64,000 nucleotides of DNA, taken from contig NZ_JARKMX010000001.1 in the NCBI RefSeq assembly GCF_029360705.1, positions 744,001-808,000 of the forward strand, written 5' to 3'. The translations under genes were made by a program, and so were the position numbers. Below the pieces are notes generated by a model, which worked only from the letters and a program-made list of their open reading frames with translations, was not told the DNA's origin and did not search any database. The DNA is from Paraflavitalea pollutisoli (GTDB lineage Bacteria; Bacteroidota; Bacteroidia; Chitinophagales; Chitinophagaceae). Shown piece by piece: positions 51,995 to 59,974 of the stretch. Positions within the stretch are counted from its first letter, which is position 1. The number at the start of each line of letters is the position of its first letter.

Positions 51995-53821
51995 CTATTG
52001 CCTGATCAACCGTATCGGATCCATCCGTTCTTTCATGCCCGCCAGTCGTATCGTATAGATGCCGGCCGGTAATCCGGATACGTCGAGTGGGATACTATTG
52101 ACTCCCTTGTTCAATGGCCAGGAGAGCTGTTGACAAACCTGCCCCATGTAATTGATGACCTGTACCTGACAGGGTAGTTTCATGCTGCTGTGTAGCCTCA
52201 GTTGTGTATGGCTGCTCGTCACGGTAGGTTGTACGGCGCCGGTAATAGAGTGGCTTTCGTATGTTGCGGCGAGGCGATGCGTTTGCAGCAACGGATTGAA
52301 ACTGCCGGAAGTACTGGCCAGCGTAAAGTATTGGGTACTGCCTCCCAGCCCGGTGATGGGATCGCTGACTACAAACCCGTTGGAGCCTGCACTACCGGCA
52401 AACCCGGCAAGGCCGGCATCTATCCAGTTACCGGCCAACAGCCGCGCAATCCGCAGCGCTGAAAGATCGGTGACCCCACCACTGTTGGGGTCGTTAAAGG
52501 ATAGCTTGATGGCTGCCTGCGGAGCACTGGTAAGATCTGCAGTGACTGACCAGTGCTCGATGGAGGATAGGTGATGGATCGGCGCCAGGTATTTGTTGCT
52601 TTTGGCATAGGGTGTGGATCTATGAAATTCTACGGTATAATTACCCGTTGCCTGCATCAACGTCAGCCAACGTTGTGTTTTGCCCTGACCGACGGGAAAC
52701 AGAAATTGAGGGGTATTCAGCAGTCCCTCTTTCCTCAATGGGCCTTCAATGAAATTGCCGGTAGCCAGCGTGTCTGCCTGGATGGAAGCGGTTGCCTGTA
52801 ACGTCAATAAGTTGGTGTGGCTGGTGCTGATCCGGCCGGCTGTCAATTGCAGGCGGTAGGGTAACGATAGTGGGGTTTGTAATACAATACCGGATGGGTT
52901 ATTGACCTTGCAGGTGACGGTACCAACGATGCCTTTGCTGGCAGTCGTAACCTGCTGCGGTGCCGTTCCATTCAGTTCGAGGGTAGGCAGGTCGCCGGTG
53001 GTATTCGTTGTGATGTCTCCTTTTGTTTGCTCCAGGTGTCCGGCTATTTTGACCAGGGTGTGGTTGGCATTGGAACCCAGGTTGAACCGGCCACCCAGTT
53101 GCTGATAATTTCCCTTGATGGTGATGACCGCTTTCAGATCGAGGTTGAAGCTTACCCCATCATTGATCACCAGGTCGCCGCGGATCAGGGTGGCCGTGGA
53201 GCCGGAAGCATTGTAGGCCTTGGTGGTGCCATTGGCCTTCGCAGATAATACTAAAGTCCCAAAGGTTCTGCCTGCAAATGAAATGATGGGGCCTCCTCCT
53301 TTCACGTCGAATTCAAAAATGCCTGTTTCCGTTCCGGTAGCAGTTGACAGTTTGCTTACGACCAGGGTATGTGACCGGGTTGTATTGTGCAGGTAACGAC
53401 CTCCATTGCCGATCCAGATGGTGCCGGCTGGCGATAGTGGATCTCCCGTGGTTGCGCCGGATGAATTCCTGAAAACTGCGCCTTTGTTAAGTATTAGCGA
53501 ATTGCTGTTGCTACTCAGCGTGAGTGTGGGATTGCTGGTGTTGGTGACTGGTAGTATCAATTCGATGGTGTTGCTGCCGGCAGGAGAAATCGTAACAGAA
53601 CGGACGGTAGTGCTTCCATTGGGCAGCGTGACCGAATAGTTGCCCGTTTGCTGCGAGTTGTCAAGAATTACGTCGCTGGTGGTAGCAGGGAGTAAATTGT
53701 TGACCCAGTTGGCGGCATTGTTCCAACGGCCATCGCCACCGAGACCTGTCCAACGTACCTGGCCAATGCCCATAAAGTGGGCAGCGATTAAGAAAATGAG
53801 CAGTGTTTTGGATTTTGACAT
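51995..53821 (-). CDS. secreted T9SS protein with beta-helix-like repeats (paralogue of the gene at 53917)
   Basis: A 608-aa surface protein. The start ATG 53821 gives a signal MSKSKTLLIFLIAAHFMGIGQ, followed by WTGLGGDGRWNNAANWVNNLLPATTSDVILD, a module shared with its neighbour, and Thr/Ser/Gly-rich repeated beta strands. A T9SS type A tail (TLRLHSSMKLPCQVQVINYMGQVCQQLS ... GLPAGIYTIRLAGMKERMDPIRLIRQ) closes it. It is probably an adhesin or surface layer component. It lies 95 bases downstream of the paralogous gene on the same strand. Confidence 0.78.
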   Translation of the reverse strand: MSKSKTLLIFLIAAHFMGIGQVRWTGLGGDGRWNNAANWVNNLLPATTSDVILDNSQQTGNYSVTLPNGSTTVRSVTISPAGSNTIELILPVTNTSNPTLTLSSNSNSLILNKGAVFRNSSGATTGDPLSPAGTIWIGNGGRYLHNTTRSHTLVVSKLSTATGTETGIFEFDVKGGGPIISFAGRTFGTLVLSAKANGTTKAYNASGSTATLIRGDLVINDGVSFNLDLKAVITIKGNYQQLGGRFNLGSNANHTLVKIAGHLEQTKGDITTNTTGDLPTLELNGTAPQQVTTASKGIVGTVTCKVNNPSGIVLQTPLSLPYRLQLTAGRISTSHTNLLTLQATASIQADTLATGNFIEGPLRKEGLLNTPQFLFPVGQGKTQRWLTLMQATGNYTVEFHRSTPYAKSNKYLAPIHHLSSIEHWSVTADLTSAPQAAIKLSFNDPNSGGVTDLSALRIARLLAGNWIDAGLAGFAGSAGSNGFVVSDPITGLGGSTQYFTLASTSGSFNPLLQTHRLAATYESHSITGAVQPTVTSSHTQLRLHSSMKLPCQVQVINYMGQVCQQLSWPLNKGVNSIPLDVSGLPAGIYTIRLAGMKERMDPIRLIRQ

Positions 53822-53860
53822 AGTATATGGTTGGCAGTTATGTTGCCAGCCATAGCTACG

Positions 53861-53897
53861 AAAAAAAATCCTCCGGCGATTTAAGCCGGAGGATTTT
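53861..53897 (-). terminator. terminator of the upstream T9SS paralogue
   Basis: AAAATCCTCCGGC/GCCGGAGGATTTT (53865-53877, 53885-53897) with an A-run that reads as eight T on the minus strand. It separates the two paralogous genes into different transcripts. Confidence 0.85.
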
Positions 53898-53916
53898 CGT
53901 ATGTAGATGTCTGTAT

Positions 53917-56280
53917 TTATTGTTTGATGAACCGGAGTGTGCTGGTCTTCTCTCCACCACGGAGATAACCGGTTACCTGGTAGGTGCCGACAGGAAGGTT
54001 GGCGAGATTGAGCCAAATTTCCTGATTTCCTCTCGTAATTCCATGAACCTGGCGGTGTACCGAGCGCCCGTATAGATCCGTTACGACCAACTCTATATTG
54101 TTGTTGTCGGAAGAGGTGATCTGCAATCTGGATCTGCTGGTTACCAGCGTTGGCATCATGGAAGTGATCACTACTCCTTTACTACCGTTCATGATGGTGA
54201 CGATCCGGCTCAATTCGGCAGAACCGTTGATGTCGACCATGCGCAGGCGATAATATACGGTCCCATTGGGCAGCTTGGTATCCGTAAAGTTGTAGTTCAG
54301 TTTTCTTTCTTCACCTTGTACAGTACCGATGCTGGTGTAATTGGTGCCGTTGGTAGAACGCAATATCTCAAACTCCCTGGGTGTGCTATTGTCGGTGATG
54401 GCCCAGTTGAGTAAGGTGCCGGTACCTTCCTGGCGACCGGTAAAGCTGGTCAGGAAGATCGGTAATGCGCTATTGGCGGTGAAGGCAAATGTAAAGGGGC
54501 TGAAACTTGACATTTCAACGGTCGTCAAGCTCCCTGTGGTGCTGTTACCTGGCGTGAGTTGGCTGCCACGTACATCGGTCCAGGTGCTACCATTAAAATG
54601 AGCAATCACGATCGTATCGGTGGCTGAGGCGCCAGGCACTGCACCTGCAAGTGTGAGACGTACGACGGCATTGCTGCCAGCTATTTTGGAGATGTTCCAG
54701 TATTCCTGGTTAGAGACTGCTGTCAGCGGAGCGGTTACTGTAGTGGTGGGGTAGGCGCCAGCTACATATTCTGCTTCATAGACAGACAAACCATTGGAGG
54801 CTGGTTGCAGCTCACAAGCTCTTAAGGTAGTTCCACTACCAGTCGGCAAAGAGAAATAGCTTGTAGTTTGTACTGCACGACGAATTTTGCCGGCTACAAA
54901 ACCGGTGGACGAAGGGCCGTTCACCACCAATGGGTCGGCCAGATCCGGATTGGCTACATAGAGATAGTTGCCGGTAGCTACTGTTAAGATGCCTTTTGCT
55001 GCCGAGTTCCAGCTGAGTTTGCCTACCTGGAGGTTGGATTGTAAGGTAGCACCAAGGGCGTTGTTCAGGCGCAGCACCACCTGGTGATTGGTATTGTCGA
55101 GGATTTCCGATCCGAAAGATGCCTGTTGAGCAGATGCCGTTCCATTCAGCTCCACGACAAATAATTCGGTGGTGGTACTAACGGTATTATTAGAGCAGAT
55201 GAATTGAGAACTACCTGACTGAATAATATCTCCTTTAACCCGCAGGGTAACCGGTTGCGTGGCGGCGGCGGTGGTACTTTGAAGGTCCAGAATACCTCCG
55301 ATCATAAGGATGTTGCCCCCAATCTGAAGGGTGTAGCTGTTCAGCAGGTTATCGCCCCCGACAGACACATACGTATCATCGTATAAATCGAGATTGCCTT
55401 CAATGGTGCAGCTCATGCTTGCTGTAGTAACCCCATTACCCAATATTAATTGTTGGTTATTGGTGTTGACGACCGTGAAGTTTCCCTTTACCAGGAGATT
55501 GTTGGGCAAGTTGAGCGAGAGTTCATCTATGGCCCCCGGGCAGTTAATCACGACGTTTCCCAGGCCGGTGGCTACCACAGGGGTGCTCCAGGCTGGTGCC
55601 GAGGTGGTAGTTCCGGACAATAACAAGGTGGAAGCCGCATCCCAGGTCACGCGGGGAATACTGCCGCCATCGCGCGCAATTTCCAAAGTGGAGGTGTTGG
55701 TAAATGCCACGTAGGCAGGAACGCTCGATTGGAAAATACTTTCGGTCCCTATTTTAATGCTGCCGCTGACCGTCACCAGGTTAGACAGGCCGGTGGTGCC
55801 TGGCAGTTGAGTGTAGGCAGCACCCACGGCGGGGGTAGAGACGCCCTGGAGATTCCAGTTGCCGGCCACGAGGCCTTTGGCGTTGTTAAAAAAGCGAATA
55901 CCTAAATCGAAACCCGCTGCGGCATATTGCTCCAGTGTGGCAGTGCTAGCGATATCGAGGGCATTGCCGGCTGTATTGCGCACAACAATTTCGCTTGCGG
56001 TAGTGGTGGTCTGCAGACGAACCGTAACGGAACCAGTAACCGATAAGGAGTTAAGATTGATGGTGCCGATGTTGACGTCGATCGTGACGTTTTTGTCGAG
56101 GATAACATTGTAGGTGTTTCCATTGGGCACATCTGCTTCCGGAGCACCGCCGGTCGACGAGGACCAGTTGGCTGGATTACTCCAGGTGCCGCCAGAGGGG
56201 CCGATCCAATATTTCGTTTGGGCATTGACGGACATAGCCAAGCACAGGCATGCCGTTAAGAGCAGGTAGAATTGCTTCAT
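53917..56280 (-). CDS. large secreted T9SS protein with beta-helix-like repeats
   Basis: A 787-aa surface protein. Signal MKQFYLLLTACLCLAMSVNAQ; then YWIGPSGGTWSNPANWSSSTGGAPEADVPNGNTYNVILDKNVTID, the module shared with the neighbour, followed by long Thr/Val/Asn-rich repeats in the style of right-handed beta-helices, a fibronectin-like module (LTSFTGRQEGTGTLLNWAITDNSTPREFEILRSTNGTNY) and a T9SS tail (ITSSDNNNIELVVTDLYGRSV ... LPVGTYQVTGYLRGGEKTSTLRFIKQ). Function unknown, likely adhesive. Confidence 0.82.
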   Translation of the reverse strand: MKQFYLLLTACLCLAMSVNAQTKYWIGPSGGTWSNPANWSSSTGGAPEADVPNGNTYNVILDKNVTIDVNIGTINLNSLSVTGSVTVRLQTTTTASEIVVRNTAGNALDIASTATLEQYAAAGFDLGIRFFNNAKGLVAGNWNLQGVSTPAVGAAYTQLPGTTGLSNLVTVSGSIKIGTESIFQSSVPAYVAFTNTSTLEIARDGGSIPRVTWDAASTLLLSGTTTSAPAWSTPVVATGLGNVVINCPGAIDELSLNLPNNLLVKGNFTVVNTNNQQLILGNGVTTASMSCTIEGNLDLYDDTYVSVGGDNLLNSYTLQIGGNILMIGGILDLQSTTAAATQPVTLRVKGDIIQSGSSQFICSNNTVSTTTELFVVELNGTASAQQASFGSEILDNTNHQVVLRLNNALGATLQSNLQVGKLSWNSAAKGILTVATGNYLYVANPDLADPLVVNGPSSTGFVAGKIRRAVQTTSYFSLPTGSGTTLRACELQPASNGLSVYEAEYVAGAYPTTTVTAPLTAVSNQEYWNISKIAGSNAVVRLTLAGAVPGASATDTIVIAHFNGSTWTDVRGSQLTPGNSTTGSLTTVEMSSFSPFTFAFTANSALPIFLTSFTGRQEGTGTLLNWAITDNSTPREFEILRSTNGTNYTSIGTVQGEERKLNYNFTDTKLPNGTVYYRLRMVDINGSAELSRIVTIMNGSKGVVITSMMPTLVTSRSRLQITSSDNNNIELVVTDLYGRSVHRQVHGITRGNQEIWLNLANLPVGTYQVTGYLRGGEKTSTLRFIKQ

Positions 56281-56504
56281 ACATAGTGTAGTTTACAGGC
56301 AAAGAATAATGTAACCAGAAATGGTACACACAGGAAGATGGATTCCAGAGGTTTAAAGGGGTTATGGGTTAACCTTTGTGTTTCAGCGAAACAATATAGG
56401 CAAAAATTTATGATCCTTGGCAATGTTTCGGAAAATAATGATTTTCAGCAGGTTATTATAAATGTATAAGTAGTGGAAACCATATTCAGGTAACTGGTTC
56501 TCAA

Positions 56505-56530
56505 TAAAAAAAGCCTTCCCGGGGGAAGGC
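56505..56530 (-). terminator. terminator of the small lipoprotein gene
   Basis: GCCTTCCC/GGGAAGGC (56513-56520, 56523-56530) with a T-run on the minus strand, 40 bases past the stop. Confidence 0.8.
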
Positions 56531-56569
56531 CAAATTCGTGCAATAGTAAAATATCTTGGTAGACTACTA

Positions 56570-56779
56570 TTAGTGCTTAACGGCTGTATCACCAGCGGGT
56601 TTCAGGCTGTCAGCTTTGATCAGAGAGTCTGCAGCAGGCGTAGGTGTAGTCAGGCTGTCTGTAGTAGCGGTAGTAGCAGGAGCTGTAACAGAATCACCTT
56701 TTGCTTCTTCAGCAGTACCACCGTCGCTGCAAGCAGTTAAAAAACCAGCAACAGCTAAAATAGCGAGTAACTTTTTCAT
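56570..56779 (-). CDS. small Thr/Ala/Pro-rich lipoprotein, unknown function
   Basis: A 69-aa protein with a lipobox (LAVAGFLTACSDGG, Cys17) and a mature part that is almost entirely Thr, Ala, Ser, Pro, Asp and Lys with a near-repeat TATTDSLTTPTPAADSLIKADSLKPAGD. It is a small tethered envelope protein. It has a well-formed promoter and terminator of its own, so it is a real, independently expressed gene. No family recognised. Confidence 0.8.
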   Translation of the reverse strand: MKKLLAILAVAGFLTACSDGGTAEEAKGDSVTAPATTATTDSLTTPTPAADSLIKADSLKPAGDTAVKH

Positions 56780-56814
56780 TTGGAATTGCTTTTTTGAGTT
56801 TGATGAGATGGGCG

Positions 56815-56844
56815 CAAAAGTAATATCTTTTTGTTATTATGCAA
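56815..56844 (-). promoter_or_regulatory. promoter of the small lipoprotein gene
   Basis: Minus-strand TACTTTTG (56815-56822), exact -7 match, with TTG (56842-56844) 19 bases upstream; ATG is 36 bases away. Confidence 0.65.
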
Positions 56845-56908
56845 ACATTTTGCAATTGGTCGTTTGATACCGACCAATGACACGTGTTGATATTACAATA
56901 AGCCGTTG

Positions 56909-58267
56909 TTATTTCTTACGGAAGAACAATCTTACCGGTACTCCTTTGAAATTAAAGTTTTCCCGCAACTGATTCTCCAGGTAATTCTTATACGGCTGTT
57001 TTACTTCGTCCGGAAAATTACAGAAGAATGCAAAGGTTGGTACATGGGTGCGCAACTGTGTCACAAACTTGATCTTGATCGAGTTGCCGCGCACTACAGG
57101 AGGATGGTACGACTCGATGGCTTTCAGCATCACCTCGTTGAGCTGGGAAGTCGATATCCTGCGTTGCTTGCTTTCAAATACATCCAATGCCATTTCAATG
57201 GCCTTGTGTATGCGCAATTTATCCTTGGCAGAAACGAAAAGAATGGGCACGTCATTGAAAGGTGCCAGCCTTTTTTTCAATTCCTTTTCATAGTCCCGGG
57301 CTGTGTTGGTAACCTTTTCCATCAGGTCCCATTTATTAACCAGTACCACTATGCCTTTCCCCTTACGTACGGCGAGGCTGTAAATGCTGAGGTCCTGCGC
57401 GGTAATACCTTTCTCGGCATCGAGCAGCAGGAGGCATACATCCGCTTCGTCCATGGCCTTGATGGCCCGGATCACGGAATAGAATTCGAGGTCTTCGCTC
57501 ACCTTGGTCTTACGACGGATACCCGCTGTATCGATGAGAACGAATTCCTTTTGGAACAGGTTGTAATGCGTATGGATAGTATCGCGGGTAGTGCCGGCGA
57601 TATCACTGACGATGGTGCGTTCCTGCCCGATCAGCGCGTTCAGGAGCGAGGATTTACCCACATTGGGCTGACCGATGATGGCAAACTTGGGAATGGTAGG
57701 TACGACTGGTTTTTCATCCCCCTCTTCGCCGGTATCCCCTGGATCTTCTTCCGATTCGGTTGCGGGTGAGGCGGGAATCAATTCTGTTAACGCATCCAGT
57801 AATTCACCGGTGCCGCTGCCGCTCATGGCAGACAGAAAGAACACATTGTCGAACCCAAGTCCGTAAAACTCGGTGGCTTCAAGCATGCGTTCGGGATTAT
57901 CGACTTTGTTCACCACGAGGAAAACAGGTTTGGAGGTACGGCGCAGTACATCGGCCATCGATTCATCGAGGTCGGTGATGCCGGTCGCGGCATCGCCCAT
58001 AAAGATGAGGGCATTGGCCTCATCGAGGGCAATCATCACCTGCTTGCGGATCTCCCGTTCAAATACATCTTCACTCTGGGGTACAAATCCGCCGGTGTCG
58101 ATCACGTTGAACGATTTACCGTTCCAGTCGGCTACACCATACTGGCGGTCGCGGGTTACACCGCTCACATCATCCACGATGGCCTTGCGCTGCTCGAGCA
58201 GGCGATTAAAAAATGTACTCTTCCCTACGTTGGGTCTACCAACTATTGCTACCGTAAAACCAGCCAT
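56909..58267 (-). CDS. der: ribosome biogenesis GTPase Der (EngA)
   Basis: A 452-aa protein with two tandem GTPase domains and a C-terminal KH-like domain, needed for 50S assembly. Domain 1: GRPNVGKSTFFNRL, VIDTGGFVP, NKVD. Domain 2: IGQPNVGKSSLLNALIG, LIDTAGI, NKWDLM. The KH-like part ends FNFKGVPVRLFFRKK. The linker between the G domains is an unusually acidic insert (TESEEDPGDTGEEGDEKP). The start is 15 bases after the era stop, so the two are co-transcribed. Confidence 0.97.
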   Translation of the reverse strand: MAGFTVAIVGRPNVGKSTFFNRLLEQRKAIVDDVSGVTRDRQYGVADWNGKSFNVIDTGGFVPQSEDVFEREIRKQVMIALDEANALIFMGDAATGITDLDESMADVLRRTSKPVFLVVNKVDNPERMLEATEFYGLGFDNVFFLSAMSGSGTGELLDALTELIPASPATESEEDPGDTGEEGDEKPVVPTIPKFAIIGQPNVGKSSLLNALIGQERTIVSDIAGTTRDTIHTHYNLFQKEFVLIDTAGIRRKTKVSEDLEFYSVIRAIKAMDEADVCLLLLDAEKGITAQDLSIYSLAVRKGKGIVVLVNKWDLMEKVTNTARDYEKELKKRLAPFNDVPILFVSAKDKLRIHKAIEMALDVFESKQRRISTSQLNEVMLKAIESYHPPVVRGNSIKIKFVTQLRTHVPTFAFFCNFPDEVKQPYKNYLENQLRENFNFKGVPVRLFFRKK

Positions 58268-58282
58268 AACTGCTTCTTATTT

Positions 58283-59152
58283 TTAATGATATCCGTATTC
58301 TTTGAGCATGAAATCGTTGTCGCGCCATTTGGGCCTCACTTTCACAAAGAGCTCCAGAAATACTTTTTGATTGATGAACTGTTCGATGTCTTTGCGTGCA
58401 TCTGTGCCAAGTTGTTTGATCATTTTCCCGCCTTCGCCCAGCAGGATGGCCTTTTGTGATTCACGTTGTACGACGATGTCAGCCGTGATTTTTACCAGGC
58501 TACTCTTTTCTTTGAATTCCCGAACGATGACGGTGGTGTGATAGGGGATTTCGTCTTTGAACAGGTAAAAGATCTTTTCCCGGATCATTTCTGCCACAAA
58601 AAAGCGGGTAGGCAGATCAGTCATTTCGTCTTCGGCAAAGAAGGGTTCGCCCTCCGGCATGAACTTTACAATGGTCTGCAGCAAAACATCCACGCCCAAC
58701 CCTTTGAGGGCTGAGGTTCCCACTACTTCCTTGCAGTAAGGCTGGCTTTGAAAAAAGCTGAAAGCAGCCTCTTTCTTGTCGGCCTTGGCGGTATCGATCT
58801 TGTTGATCGCTACGATAGCTGGGGCTTTGAGTTTAATGGAGCTGAACAGGGTGTTGAGTTCTTCCAGGTTGTCGTTGATGTCGGCAAGAAAAACAGCCAC
58901 GTCGGTGTCTTCCCGGGCCTGTTGTACCGCCTGCATCATTTTTTCCTGGAGTTTGTATTTGGGTTCGATGATACCAGGTGTATCGGAGAAGATGATCTGG
59001 TACTCGGGGGTGGTAAGAATTCCCTTGATGCGGTGCCGGGTCGTTTGCACTTTCGGTGATACAATAGCGAGTTTTTCGCCCATGATGGCGTTCAGTAAAG
59101 TGCTCTTGCCTGCGTTGGGGCGACCGAATATGCTTACAAACCCTGATTTCAT
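58283..59152 (-). CDS. era: GTPase Era
   Basis: A 289-aa GTPase that binds the 3' end of 16S rRNA in 30S maturation. G motifs: GRPNAGKSTLLNAIMG, DTPGI, NKIDTAK; effector KVQTTRHRIKG. The KH domain contains the segment VVQRESQKAILLGEGGKMIKQ. It leads the era-der pair. A -7 box TACCTTTG (59161-59168, minus) lies 8 bases before the start, suggesting a leaderless message. Confidence 0.96.
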   Translation of the reverse strand: MKSGFVSIFGRPNAGKSTLLNAIMGEKLAIVSPKVQTTRHRIKGILTTPEYQIIFSDTPGIIEPKYKLQEKMMQAVQQAREDTDVAVFLADINDNLEELNTLFSSIKLKAPAIVAINKIDTAKADKKEAAFSFFQSQPYCKEVVGTSALKGLGVDVLLQTIVKFMPEGEPFFAEDEMTDLPTRFFVAEMIREKIFYLFKDEIPYHTTVIVREFKEKSSLVKITADIVVQRESQKAILLGEGGKMIKQLGTDARKDIEQFINQKVFLELFVKVRPKWRDNDFMLKEYGYH

Positions 59153-59160
59153 AAAGAGTG

Positions 59161-59168
59161 CAAAGGTA
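59161..59168 (-). promoter_or_regulatory. -7 box of era
   Basis: Minus-strand TACCTTTG, exact TAnnTTTG match, 8 bases upstream of the era ATG; no well-spaced TTG seen. Confidence 0.4.
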
Positions 59169-59350
59169 ATGAAAGCTGGGCGAGCGGGGAAGGAAGGGAG
59201 GCTTTGTCTGGAGTGAACTGGAAAGAAATCGTTCAGGAGTGTTGCAAGTATTTGATATTCTTATTGTTGCGTAGGTGGTGGAAATTGTTGATAGGGCGGT
59301 CCGGATGCTGGGGCGCCTTCCAGGCGAAATGCCAGGATAGCCTGGTGGAC

Positions 59351-59388
59351 AAAAAAAGAGCGTGTATCAATTGATACACGCTCGAAAA
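59351..59388 (-). terminator. terminator of the SusC/SusD operon
   Basis: A perfect 26-base palindrome (59358-59383; half-site GAGCGTGTATCAA) with a run of seven T on the minus strand. Confidence 0.9.
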
Positions 59389-59407
59389 ATCCGGGGTGGG
59401 GCTGTAA

Positions 59408-59944
59408 TTATCGTACGATGTAAGTGATCTTTTCTCCGAAGCCTACGCCGGACATGCCGACTACGCCAGGACCGGAACCAACGACACCGGAAGCGGGCCA
59501 GGCCTCATACTTCTTCGAACCGACATAAAAGTCGTGGGCAATGTCGATAGAGTCTTTCAACACCAGCGGACCACCAAACAAGGTCACCAGTTCAGCCGCC
59601 GTAATAGTAAAGCTGGCTGGTAAGCTGGTAACGTCTGCCTTGATCAATTTAACGGCACTCGTGGTACCATTTCTTTTCCGCGCTACCACATCGATCTTGG
59701 TAGGAGGCGTTTTATCAGGAAAGTACATTGAGAACTTGTATTTCCCCTGGAAAGAAGCCTGATCGGTAAATGGGATCAGGGCGGTGAAAACGGTACTGCT
59801 CGATTCCAGGTTGATGCTGATCATCGGAATATCCTGAAAAGAAACATTGTCTGGAATCGCTCCATCGTCCTTGCTACAGGAAGTGAACGTAATAGCAGTT
59901 ACGAAGGCTATGGCTGTTATTATGTTTATTTTGCTAAGTTTCAT
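59408..59944 (-). CDS. lipoprotein, third gene of the SUS-like operon
   Basis: A 178-aa protein with a signal and lipobox (ITFTSCSKDD, Cys~23) and a beta-sandwich-like body (NLESSSTVFTALIPFTDQASFQGKYKFSMYF...). It occupies the SusE/SusF-like position after SusD and is probably a surface glycan-binding or accessory lipoprotein. It is short for a SusE protein. No named family recognised. Confidence 0.75.
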   Translation of the reverse strand: MKLSKINIITAIAFVTAITFTSCSKDDGAIPDNVSFQDIPMISINLESSSTVFTALIPFTDQASFQGKYKFSMYFPDKTPPTKIDVVARKRNGTTSAVKLIKADVTSLPASFTITAAELVTLFGGPLVLKDSIDIAHDFYVGSKKYEAWPASGVVGSGPGVVGMSGVGFGEKITYIVR

Positions 59945-59974
59945 GATCTTTTGTTTAGATAGGTGATAGAGCGA

